Of a DNA stretch of 64,000 nt, positions 45,661 to 54,254 are shown in pieces. A model generated the notes under the pieces. That model was given only the letters and a program-made list of their open reading frames with translations. It was not told the DNA's origin and searched no databases. The DNA comes from Gracilimonas sp964505215. GTDB lineage: Bacteria > Bacteroidota > Rhodothermia > Balneolales > Balneolaceae. The DNA is taken from NCBI GenBank assembly GCA_964505215.1, contig CAZDGU010000004.1, positions 124,001-188,000 on the forward strand, in the 5' to 3' direction. A program made the position numbers and the translations under genes. Numbering within the stretch: the stretch's first letter is position 1; each line of letters starts with the position of its first letter.

Positions 45661-46836
45661 ATGAAAGTCCGGCGTTTATACTTCTATAAGCTACTGTTAT
45701 TACCGATGGTACTGCTTGTACTTTTTTCATTTTCTGTAAAAGCTCAACTCAATGAAACGGTTCAAATAAGCGGACACTTTAAAGAGTTGGGGCAACTCTC
45801 TGTAAGTAATGACTTTTCAACCTTTCGCTACGATAACTTTCTGCAAAACAGGTTCGAGACAAAATGGACGTTTACTTCAAACCTGGCACTAAATGCAGAT
45901 CTCAGAACGCGCCTGCTCAATGGTTACACCGTTCACAATATGCCGGGATTGAAGCAATTTTATGCGAATGATCCAAATTTTATGGATTTGTCTTGGGTTT
46001 GGGTTAATACTGATCAATCACTGCTTCACTCCCAAATAGATCGTTTGCATGTAAGTTATTTTGCGGGAGATTTGGAGCTGTACGCCGGTCGGCATCGCGT
46101 AAATTGGGGGAAAACCATGGCTTGGAATCCCAATGATTTGTTCAATAACTACGCTTTCCTTGATTTTGATTATGAAGAGCGTCCGGGTGTAGATGCCATT
46201 TCAGCGGTGTACAATTTGGGTTTTGCATCCAGCGTGGAAGCGGCCGTAAAGCTGGCAAATTCATTCGATAAAATGGTAATTGCGGGTATTTACCGTACCA
46301 ATATACGTACTTACGATTTGCAAGCCATTGCCGGACATTATGAAGACAATATTGCGCTGGGTGTGGGCTGGGCCGGATATATAAAGGATGCGGGATTTAA
46401 AGGCGAGGCCACCTATTTTCAACCCGAAGAAAACTTCTTGAAAACAGCCGGTACGCTCACTTCTACGGTGGGATTTGATTATATGTTTACCAACGGACTG
46501 TATGCTCAGGCCGAGTTTTTATACAACGGAGGCTACGATCATAAAAACGCATCGCTGCCAGCACTCACCCAGCCGCCCCGCGCCGATAACCTGTTTATCT
46601 CCGAAACCGGTTATCTTTTGAACGGCTCGTACCAAATAAATCCACTCTTGAACGCAAGTATGGGGGTGATGGGAAGCTTCACCCAAAACATGCTGATTTT
46701 GTTTCCACAGCTAAATTACTCTCTTGCTGAAAACCTTGACTTAATGTTTACCGCCCAGCTGTTGAAAGGAAAAGAGTTTACCAAAACCACCGCCATGCCT
46801 AATGTGTTTTTCATACGGGTAAAATGGTCGTATTGA
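45661..46836 (+). CDS. Outer-membrane beta-barrel protein
   Basis: A 391-residue exported protein (signal peptide to SVKAQ) with many alternating strands: WVNTDQSLLHSQIDRLHVSYFAGDLELYAGRHRVNWGKTMAWNPND, and a final FIRVKWSY ending in an aromatic residue. The GRHRVNWGKTxxxNPND segment resembles large porin-like families (DUF1302-like). It closes the TetR operon and is the likely outer-membrane partner. Confidence 0.72.
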   Translation: MKVRRLYFYKLLLLPMVLLVLFSFSVKAQLNETVQISGHFKELGQLSVSNDFSTFRYDNFLQNRFETKWTFTSNLALNADLRTRLLNGYTVHNMPGLKQFYANDPNFMDLSWVWVNTDQSLLHSQIDRLHVSYFAGDLELYAGRHRVNWGKTMAWNPNDLFNNYAFLDFDYEERPGVDAISAVYNLGFASSVEAAVKLANSFDKMVIAGIYRTNIRTYDLQAIAGHYEDNIALGVGWAGYIKDAGFKGEATYFQPEENFLKTAGTLTSTVGFDYMFTNGLYAQAEFLYNGGYDHKNASLPALTQPPRADNLFISETGYLLNGSYQINPLLNASMGVMGSFTQNMLILFPQLNYSLAENLDLMFTAQLLKGKEFTKTTAMPNVFFIRVKWSY

Positions 46837-46972
46837 TTTGAAATAAAACCGATCAGCGTTAGCCTTCCAAAGCAGGCCGGCTTCTTGAACACAGGTTAAA
46901 AAAATTTGGAATCATGGTTGATAGCAAAGTGATTTTTATAATTCTTTCCGAATTTTTAAAATCATGTATTTC

Positions 46973-47004
46973 TTCTATTTTCAATAAAACGTTGAAAAAT
47001 AGAA
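46973..47004 (+). promoter_or_regulatory. Inverted repeat in front of hsdR
   Basis: TTCTATTTTCAA (46973-46984) pairs with TTGAAAAATAGAA (46992-47004) with one bulged base, only five bases before the hsdR ATG at 47009. It can act as an operator for a control protein or as an RNA hairpin that hides the start. Which one cannot be said from the sequence. Confidence 0.45.
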
Positions 47005-47008
47005 ATAA

Positions 47009-49378
47009 ATGGCTAATAAACGGGATCTTACAGAAGCGGATATTCGGACCAAGTACATTACACCTGCTATAATTGAAGCCGGGTGGGATTTGCATAAGCA
47101 AATTCGGGAAGAGCAGTATTTTACGGATGGCAGAATAAGAGTGCGGGGCTCGGTTGCTAAACGAGATAAAGGCAAAAAGGCTGATTATATACTCTATTAC
47201 AAAAGAGGTATTCCCTTAGCCGTTATTGAAGCCAAAGATAATAATCACTCGGTTGGAGCCGGATTTCAGCAGGCTCTTGACTATGGCGAAATTCTTGATA
47301 TTCCATTTGTTTACAGCTCCAATGGTGATGGATTTATAGAGCATGACCGCACAAAAGAAGAAGGTGAAATTATTCGGGAAATAGGTCTTAATGAGTTTCC
47401 ATCACCCCAGGAGCTTTGGAACCGATATGCGAAACACAAAGGGTTTGATCAGGAGCAAGAAAAACTGGTAAAGCAGCCATATCACTTTGAGTTGGGCGGG
47501 CGTACTCTGCGCTATTATCAGGAAATTGCGGTAAATCGAACTACGGAGGCCATAGCTAAAGGACTGGATCGCATCTTGTTGGTAATGGCAACCGGAACGG
47601 GGAAAACGCTCACAGCTTTTCAAATTATTTGGAGAATCTGGAAGTCAGGGGAGAATAAACGCATCCTGTTTTTAGCTGATCGGAATATTCTGGTTGATGA
47701 TCCAATTCGTAAATATTTTGGCTCACTGAAAGATGTGGTTCATAAAATTCAGCGCGGTAAGGTTAGTAAAGCGCATCAAATCTATTTTGCTCTATATCAG
47801 GCGGTAACGGGAAATGAAGGCTATGAAGATATATTCAAAGAATATTCGCCGGATTTCTTTGACCTGATTATTATTGATGAGTGTCATCGAGGAAGTGCAG
47901 CGGACGATTCGGCCTGGAGACGCGTGCTGGAATATTTTGACAGTGCAACACACATTGGGCTAACCGCCACGCCTAAAGAAACCAATACGGTTTCTAATAT
48001 CGATTATTTTGGTGAACCTATTTACACCTATTCTCTAAAGCAGGGGATTGAAGATGGCTTTTTGGCTCCTTATAAAGTTGTGCGTTTTACGATTGATAAA
48101 GATGCCGAAGGCTGGCGTCCGGTAGAAGGATTTACCGATAAACACGGAAATGTGATTCCCGACCGAGAGTACAACTTAAAAGATTATGACCGGAATTTAA
48201 TTCTTGAAAAACGTACCAAGTTGGTAGCACGAAAGCTTACGGAATTTTTGAAAGAAACCGATAGATATGCCAAAACTATTGTATTCTGCATTGATATTGA
48301 CCATGCCGAACGCATGCGGCAAGAACTGATGAACCTGAATGCAGATTTAGTAGCCAAAGATTCTCGCTACGTAATGCGGATTACCGGGGATGAAAAAGCA
48401 GGTAAGATGCAGCTGGATAACTTCATGGATGAAGAACAATCCTATCCTGTGATTGCGACTACCTCCAAGCTTTTAACAACTGGCGTGGATATTCCAACCT
48501 GTAAATTCATTGTACTTGATGCGAATATTGGCTCTATGACCGAATTCAAACAGATTATTGGCCGGGGAACACGTATCAGTGAAGATTACGGGAAGATGTT
48601 TTTCACGATTATGGATTTCCGAAATGTAACCCGCCACTTTGCTGATCCTGATTTTGACGGTGAACCCGTACAGGCCGCTACTTTTGGGCCCGATGATAAT
48701 CCTGCTGAAGAAATTATTAAAGAGGATGAAGAAATCTCGGTGAATGAAGTTCATGAAGAATCTGACCCTTGGGAAACCATAGATGATACAGGCGGTGAAA
48801 TTGAAGAGGGCGAGGTAAAACGTTTTTACGTGGATAATGTGGAAGTGAAGCTGCTCAACCAACGGATTCAATATTATGATGATGACGGTAAATTGGTGAC
48901 CGAGTCTCTGAAGGATTACTCCCGCAAGAAAATCAATGAAAAGTACAGCTCACTGGATGAGTTTCTTCGTAAATGGAAAGATTCCGAGAAAAAGCAGGTC
49001 ATTGTAGAAGAGCTGGAAGAGGCCGGAGTGGTGTTTGAGGAATTAAAAAAGAATGTAGATAAAAACCTCGACCCCTTTGACCTAATCTGTCATATTGCTT
49101 TTGAGCAACCACCACTTACCAGACAGGAACGAGCCAACAACGTGAAGAAAAGAAACTATTTTGGAAAATATTCAGGAACGGCCAAAGAGGTATTAGAGAG
49201 TCTTTTAGAGAAATATGAAGATGAAGGACTTGAAAACCTGGAGGATATGAATATTCTTCGTTTAAACCCTTTTGATAAAATTGGTACTCCTTCAGAAATC
49301 ATTAAAGAATTTGGCGGAAGAGAAGAATACCTGAAAGCGATTCATGAAATAGAGGATGAGCTTTATAAGACTGGTTAA
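47009..49378 (+). CDS. hsdR: Type I restriction enzyme, R subunit (EcoEI-like)
   Basis: Motor and nuclease subunit: it cuts far from the recognition site after ATP-driven translocation. The 789 residues hold the PD-(D/E)xK nuclease (Asp59 in KKADYILYY, Glu74 and Lys76 in AVIEAKD), a superfamily 2 helicase core with Walker A MATGTGKT (to Thr200), DECH at 290-293, TATPKE and QIIGRGTRI, then an acidic linker and a C-terminal helical part for binding the MTase. This is the EcoEI/short family. It starts the operon with DUF3644, hsdM, hsdS downstream. Confidence 0.95.
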   Translation: MANKRDLTEADIRTKYITPAIIEAGWDLHKQIREEQYFTDGRIRVRGSVAKRDKGKKADYILYYKRGIPLAVIEAKDNNHSVGAGFQQALDYGEILDIPFVYSSNGDGFIEHDRTKEEGEIIREIGLNEFPSPQELWNRYAKHKGFDQEQEKLVKQPYHFELGGRTLRYYQEIAVNRTTEAIAKGLDRILLVMATGTGKTLTAFQIIWRIWKSGENKRILFLADRNILVDDPIRKYFGSLKDVVHKIQRGKVSKAHQIYFALYQAVTGNEGYEDIFKEYSPDFFDLIIIDECHRGSAADDSAWRRVLEYFDSATHIGLTATPKETNTVSNIDYFGEPIYTYSLKQGIEDGFLAPYKVVRFTIDKDAEGWRPVEGFTDKHGNVIPDREYNLKDYDRNLILEKRTKLVARKLTEFLKETDRYAKTIVFCIDIDHAERMRQELMNLNADLVAKDSRYVMRITGDEKAGKMQLDNFMDEEQSYPVIATTSKLLTTGVDIPTCKFIVLDANIGSMTEFKQIIGRGTRISEDYGKMFFTIMDFRNVTRHFADPDFDGEPVQAATFGPDDNPAEEIIKEDEEISVNEVHEESDPWETIDDTGGEIEEGEVKRFYVDNVEVKLLNQRIQYYDDDGKLVTESLKDYSRKKINEKYSSLDEFLRKWKDSEKKQVIVEELEEAGVVFEELKKNVDKNLDPFDLICHIAFEQPPLTRQERANNVKKRNYFGKYSGTAKEVLESLLEKYEDEGLENLEDMNILRLNPFDKIGTPSEIIKEFGGREEYLKAIHEIEDELYKTG

Positions 49379-49380
49379 AA

Positions 49381-50376
49381 ATGAAATCAAGATCAGATCA
49401 AATTCTTGAAAAATCTGTTGCTGCTGCAGTTTCAGGTATTGAAATTTACAATAAGCCTGATTTTAAATATAGAGCTGAGATATTCTCAATTCTAATTGTT
49501 AATGCTTGGGAGCTGCTACTAAAGGCAAAAATTTTACACAATAATGACAATAAGCTTTCCTCTATATATCAGAAAGAAAAACGAACAAATAAGGATGGAA
49601 GTAAGTCTAAAAAGCGATATATAAAAAGAAATAGATCTGATAACCCAATGACCGTATCTTTGGGCGGTGCACTTCTTATACTCAGACGAAAGGACCCAGA
49701 AAATATTACTGATAGGCTTGTAGCAAACTTAATGCTATTGACTGAAATAAGAGATAACTCTATTCACCTAACTAATCATGACATTGGCCTTCAAGCAAAA
49801 CTACAAGAAGTTGGTACTGCATGTCTAAAAAATTACATTGAAATTGTAAATCGATGGTTCGAGTATGATATGTCAAAGTACAATTTCTTCTTAATGCCGC
49901 TAACCTTTTTTCATGAAGCTGAAGTATTAGAAAGTTTCTCTGTAAACAACTATAACAAGCAAACAAAAAACCTTCTTAAATATCTAAAAGGTGTACAGGG
50001 TAAACATACCTCTGAGGAAAATTCAATTTATAATGTTACTCTCAGGGTTGAAACGAAGTTTGTTAAGTCATCAAGCAAAGATGCTATGAATGTTAGGTAT
50101 ACTGATGACCCTAATGCTCCGGAAGTGAGAATTACAGAAGAAGACGTTTTAAAAAAATACCCTTTAGATTATAAGAAGCTCACTGAAAAATTAGTCAAAC
50201 GATATACCGATTTTAAGCAAAATCAGAGATATCATAATATTAGAATTCCACTAAAGAAAGATGAGAAATATTGTCTGATTCGAAAACTGGATCCTAAAAA
50301 TCCGAAAAGTCAAACTAAAGAATACTACAGTACTGAAATTTTTAAAGAATTTGATAAGCATTACACCAAAAAATAA
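49381..50376 (+). CDS. DUF3644-domain protein within a type I R-M operon
   Basis: A 331-residue cytoplasmic protein recognised by the DUF3644 N-terminal part (SVAAAVSGIEIYNKPDFKYRAEIFSILIVNAWELLLKAKIL). The family is found in defence islands; its biochemical action is unknown. It starts two bases after the hsdR stop, so it belongs to the operon. It is strikingly AT-rich (one sampled line, 49561-49620, has 17 G or C of 60). The second half is basic (LVKRYTDFKQNQ). Confidence 0.8.
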   Translation: MKSRSDQILEKSVAAAVSGIEIYNKPDFKYRAEIFSILIVNAWELLLKAKILHNNDNKLSSIYQKEKRTNKDGSKSKKRYIKRNRSDNPMTVSLGGALLILRRKDPENITDRLVANLMLLTEIRDNSIHLTNHDIGLQAKLQEVGTACLKNYIEIVNRWFEYDMSKYNFFLMPLTFFHEAEVLESFSVNNYNKQTKNLLKYLKGVQGKHTSEENSIYNVTLRVETKFVKSSSKDAMNVRYTDDPNAPEVRITEEDVLKKYPLDYKKLTEKLVKRYTDFKQNQRYHNIRIPLKKDEKYCLIRKLDPKNPKSQTKEYYSTEIFKEFDKHYTKK

Positions 50377-50405
50377 TCCAAAATTTTTCATTTTTAATTC
50401 TACAT

Positions 50406-51836
50406 ATGTCCATATCCAACACAATCAAATCCATTCAAGATATTATGCGCAAAGATGCCGGGGTTGACGGCGATGCGCAGCGGATCTCGCAGCTTGGGTG
50501 GATGCTGTTCCTGAAGGTTTTTGATGATTACGAAACCGAACAGGAGCTCATGACTGATAACTATAAATCTCCAATTCCTGAGAAATTCCGGTATAGAAAC
50601 TGGGCCCATGATGAGGAAGGTATCACCGGAGATGCCCTGCTGGAGTTCATCGATGGGTTGTTTAAGGAGCTTAAGGAAATGGAGCTGGATGAACGGAGCC
50701 CCCGGCTGGCGTTTGTGGTGCAGTCGATCTTTGAGGATTCCTACAACTACATGAAATCCGGTACGCTGCTCCGGCAGGTGGTGAACAAGCTGAATGAAAT
50801 CAACTTCAACAAAAAGGATGATCGCCATCAGTTCAACGATATTTATGAGAAGATCCTGAAAGACCTGCAAAGTGCGGGAAATGCCGGGGAATATTACACG
50901 CCTCGGGCGGTCACCAAATTCATGACGCAGATGGTTGATCCTCAGATCGGGGAAACGGTGTTTGATCCGGCGTGTGGCACAGGTGGATTCCTGGTGGATG
51001 CCATCGAACACATGAAAGAGCAGTCATCTTCGGTGGAAGATCTGAAAGCCTTTCAGAAGAACATCCGGGGCGTGGAGAAAAAGCCGATGCCGCATATGCT
51101 CTGCACCACCAACCTGATCCTGCACGGCATTGATGTACCGAGTGTGCGACGGGATAACACCCTCAACAAGCCGTACAACGAGTATAAAGCCAAAGACCGC
51201 GTGGATGTGGTACTGACCAATCCTCCCTTTGGCGGACAGGAAGAAGACGGCATCGAGAAGAACTTTCCGGCGCAGTTTCAAACGCGGGAAACGGCCGACC
51301 TGTTTCTGGTGCTCATCATGCGCTTGCTGAAAGAAGGCGGCCGGTGTGCGTTGGTACTTCCCGATGGATTTCTGTTTGGGGAAGGCGTGAAAACCCGCAT
51401 CAAAGAGCGGCTGCTGAAAGAGAATAACCTGCATACCATTGTCCGCCTGCCCAAAGGCGTGTTTGCGCCCTACACCAGCATCAACACCAACCTGCTGTTT
51501 TTTGAGAAAGGCGGCTCCACCGATGAGGTCTGGTATTTTGAGCACACCTATCCCGAAGGCTACAAGAGCTACTCCAAGACCAAGCCCATCCGCATTGAGG
51601 AATTTGATGTGGAAAAGGAATGGTGGTACGACCGCACTGAAACCGATCAGGCCTGGAAGGTGACCGCTGAAGAGATTGAGAAGCGGGGATACAACCTGGA
51701 TATCAAGAATCCGAACTCCGAGGAAAATCAGACTTATGATGTGGAGGCTTTGCTGACCAAGCGAAACAGCCTGAATGAGGAGATTCAAAAGCTGAGCAGT
51801 TCATTACTGAATGAACTCAAGGAGACCTTAGCGTGA
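50406..51836 (+). CDS. hsdM: Type I DNA methyltransferase, M subunit
   Basis: N6-adenine methyltransferase subunit. The 476 residues have the N-terminal helical HsdM_N part, SAM-binding motif DPACGTGGFL (187-196) and catalytic NPPF (272-275) in VLTNPPFGGQ; a TRD-facing C-terminus with coiled-coil follows. GC is much higher than for the neighbour genes (line 51241-51300: 34 of 60). Its stop overlaps the hsdS start by four bases. Confidence 0.97.
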   Translation: MSISNTIKSIQDIMRKDAGVDGDAQRISQLGWMLFLKVFDDYETEQELMTDNYKSPIPEKFRYRNWAHDEEGITGDALLEFIDGLFKELKEMELDERSPRLAFVVQSIFEDSYNYMKSGTLLRQVVNKLNEINFNKKDDRHQFNDIYEKILKDLQSAGNAGEYYTPRAVTKFMTQMVDPQIGETVFDPACGTGGFLVDAIEHMKEQSSSVEDLKAFQKNIRGVEKKPMPHMLCTTNLILHGIDVPSVRRDNTLNKPYNEYKAKDRVDVVLTNPPFGGQEEDGIEKNFPAQFQTRETADLFLVLIMRLLKEGGRCALVLPDGFLFGEGVKTRIKERLLKENNLHTIVRLPKGVFAPYTSINTNLLFFEKGGSTDEVWYFEHTYPEGYKSYSKTKPIRIEEFDVEKEWWYDRTETDQAWKVTAEEIEKRGYNLDIKNPNSEENQTYDVEALLTKRNSLNEEIQKLSSSLLNELKETLA

Positions 51837-54160
51837 ACTTAGCTGACCTGCTGGACGAATTTAACGTTGTTATAGACACCGCCGAAGGACTCTCTCAACT
51901 CCGTTCCCTAATTTTAGGGCTGGCTATCCGTGGAAAATTGGTATCTCAAGGTCCCAATGCCAAACTTGCTTCTGATTTGCTGGAGAAGATTAAAGAGGAA
52001 CAGGCTCGCTTATACGATGAAGGAAAAATTCGCAAACCTAAAGATTTAGATCCATTATCTGAAAACGACCTGCCATTTACTATTCCTGAAAATTGGATAT
52101 GGGAGAGAATGGGTAATATTTCTGATGTCATTAGAGGTATTACTTTTCCAGCATCAGAAAAAAAAGAAGAGAAAGGACCTGATGATATTCTTTGTTTGAA
52201 GACATCAAATGTTCAGGATACGTTGGAATGGGATGATGTAATTTATGTTGATGAATCCTTCGTCAAACGTGAAGACCAATACTTGCAAGAGAATGACATA
52301 GTTATCTCGATGGCCAACAGTTATGAATTAGTTGGTAAAGTAGCGCTTGCAAACCATATTCCAGAAAAAAGTAGTTTTGGTGGATTTCTTTCCGTAATAA
52401 GACCTTTTTTATTTAATCCACTTTATTATTTCTATTTGCTAAGAAGCGATTATGTGCAAGAGGCTTTTAGAGAATCCTCAAGCCAAACGGTAAACATTGC
52501 AAACATTTCATTAAAAGTAATGTTGCCAATACCAATGCCATTACCTCCCGTTGAAGAACAAGAACGCATCGTTCAAAAAATAGAATCCCTGTTTGCGGAG
52601 GTGGATGAGCTGGAAGCCAAGCTGAACCGGCAGGGCAAACTGGATGAGAAGCTGCAGCTGGCCGTCAATGCGAAAGTGCAGCAAGCCCCTGATGCCAACG
52701 CCTCCAAATCCGCCTGGAACTTCATCACTTCCCACTTTGACACCCTCTACCACACCCCGGAGGCCATCGACAACCTTAAAAAGAATATCCTGAACGAGGC
52801 TGTCCGTGGAAGACTCGTCCCCCAAAACCCCAACGACGAACCCGCCTCCGAACTCCTCAAAAAGATTGAAGCAGAGAAACAGCGGTTGTATGAGGAAGGC
52901 GAAATTCGAAAACCGAAGAAATTACCACCGGTTAAAGAAGATGAGATTCCGTTTGAGATACCGGAGAGTTGGGAGTGGTGTAGGTTGGGGAAAGTGTCCA
53001 CTTATGGAAATAATAATTCTGTCAGTCCTGATGAAATTGACGGCGATACTTGGGTTTTAGATTTAGCTGATATTGAAAAAGACACTTCAAGAATTGTCGA
53101 TTTTGATACATTCAAGAATAGAAAGTCCAAAAGTAATAAGTACGTATTTAATAAAGGAGATGTTTTATATGGCAAGCTTCGTCCTTACCTAAATAAAGTT
53201 GTTATAGCAGTTGATGATGGAGTATGTACAACTGAAATAGTTCCATTAAAAGTATTGTCAGGAATGTCGAATAAATATTTGTTGCACTCATTAAAACGAC
53301 AAGACTTTTTAGACTATGTAAATGCTATAACATACGGTACCAAGATGCCAAGATTAGGAACTGATGATGGTAGGAAGGCTTTAATACCACTACCACCATC
53401 CGATGAACAACACCGCATCGTCCGGCGCATCGAAGAGCTCTTTGCCCTCTGCGACCTGTTCAAAGTTCAATTAGAGCAACGGGAAAAAGTTAATGACCGC
53501 TTGGTGAAGGGGCTGGTGAGTGAAGTTTTAGAGGAAGCAGGAAATACAAAGGAGAAGTATTTAACCAAACAGGAAATCGGCTTTTTGCAAATACTATGCA
53601 TAGCTTATGCACTCCATGTACTTAAACAAAGAAATATGCTTCAAGGGGAGATGGGGCTGGCTAAGTATATATATTTGGCAGATCGTATTGGAGAAGTTGA
53701 TACAAAGTTTAAGTTTGAGCAAAATAATTTTGGTCCATATCCATCTAACTTCAAACGAAGGCTATTTACAAGAAGCAGATATTTTTACAAAGCTGGGGAA
53801 GAAGGGTATGAAGTAATTGACTTGACTAGTAAATCTAATCGACTATTTGGAAAGAAATCTGAACAGACAGAACAGATTAAAAAGTCAATGCAGAGCTTGG
53901 CTAATATTTTTGAACCCTATAAAAAAAACCGAGCTCATAAGTTAGAATTATTAGCTTCTGTTTGTTGGTTAGTAGAAAAAACAAAACAAACTGATTTTGA
54001 AACTATTTGGGAAGAGTTAGAGAACTGGGAAACTCCTAAACGAAATGATGTAGATAAAAAATCTGAATTGTTTACTCAGAAAGAGGTAAAAGACAGTTTA
54101 AATTATTTAATCGAAAATAATTGGGACAAAAAATTGATTAATAAATCTTCCTCAACCTAA
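51833..54160 (+). CDS. hsdS: Type I restriction specificity subunit with an additional C-terminal domain
   Basis: Sets the target sequence through two target-recognition domains, TRD1 (residues about 70-240) and TRD2 (about 375-545). Each is preceded by the same spacer-repeat pattern (RLYDEGKIRKPKDL / RLYEEGEIRKPKKL) and followed by a helical spacer with coiled-coil (PPVEEQERIVQKIESLF; PPSDEQHRIVRRIEELF). The last 198 residues (578-775, from 53564) are an added domain. A central piece of it (AKYIYLADRIG ... KFEQNNFGPYPSNFKRRLF) recalls YwgA/Panacea-type helical domains (K-x-x-Y-L ... F-x-x-x-x-(Y/F)GPY), not HsdS. The fusion is uncommon; HsdS usually ends near residue 570. Confidence 0.93.
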   Translation: MNLADLLDEFNVVIDTAEGLSQLRSLILGLAIRGKLVSQGPNAKLASDLLEKIKEEQARLYDEGKIRKPKDLDPLSENDLPFTIPENWIWERMGNISDVIRGITFPASEKKEEKGPDDILCLKTSNVQDTLEWDDVIYVDESFVKREDQYLQENDIVISMANSYELVGKVALANHIPEKSSFGGFLSVIRPFLFNPLYYFYLLRSDYVQEAFRESSSQTVNIANISLKVMLPIPMPLPPVEEQERIVQKIESLFAEVDELEAKLNRQGKLDEKLQLAVNAKVQQAPDANASKSAWNFITSHFDTLYHTPEAIDNLKKNILNEAVRGRLVPQNPNDEPASELLKKIEAEKQRLYEEGEIRKPKKLPPVKEDEIPFEIPESWEWCRLGKVSTYGNNNSVSPDEIDGDTWVLDLADIEKDTSRIVDFDTFKNRKSKSNKYVFNKGDVLYGKLRPYLNKVVIAVDDGVCTTEIVPLKVLSGMSNKYLLHSLKRQDFLDYVNAITYGTKMPRLGTDDGRKALIPLPPSDEQHRIVRRIEELFALCDLFKVQLEQREKVNDRLVKGLVSEVLEEAGNTKEKYLTKQEIGFLQILCIAYALHVLKQRNMLQGEMGLAKYIYLADRIGEVDTKFKFEQNNFGPYPSNFKRRLFTRSRYFYKAGEEGYEVIDLTSKSNRLFGKKSEQTEQIKKSMQSLANIFEPYKKNRAHKLELLASVCWLVEKTKQTDFETIWEELENWETPKRNDVDKKSELFTQKEVKDSLNYLIENNWDKKLINKSSST

Positions 54161-54254
54161 AAACACCGTCGCTTTTACTCCCAAATAGAACCTTTCCCCA
54201 TCTCACATTGTTAAGGTAAGTCAACTCTTCACCGTTAACTTAAAAGCTTGACTT

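Noticed and set aside
50400..51788. Long minus-strand frames (203 and 254 codons) across hsdM
   Set aside because: They are antisense shadows caused by high GC in hsdM; no family resemblance.
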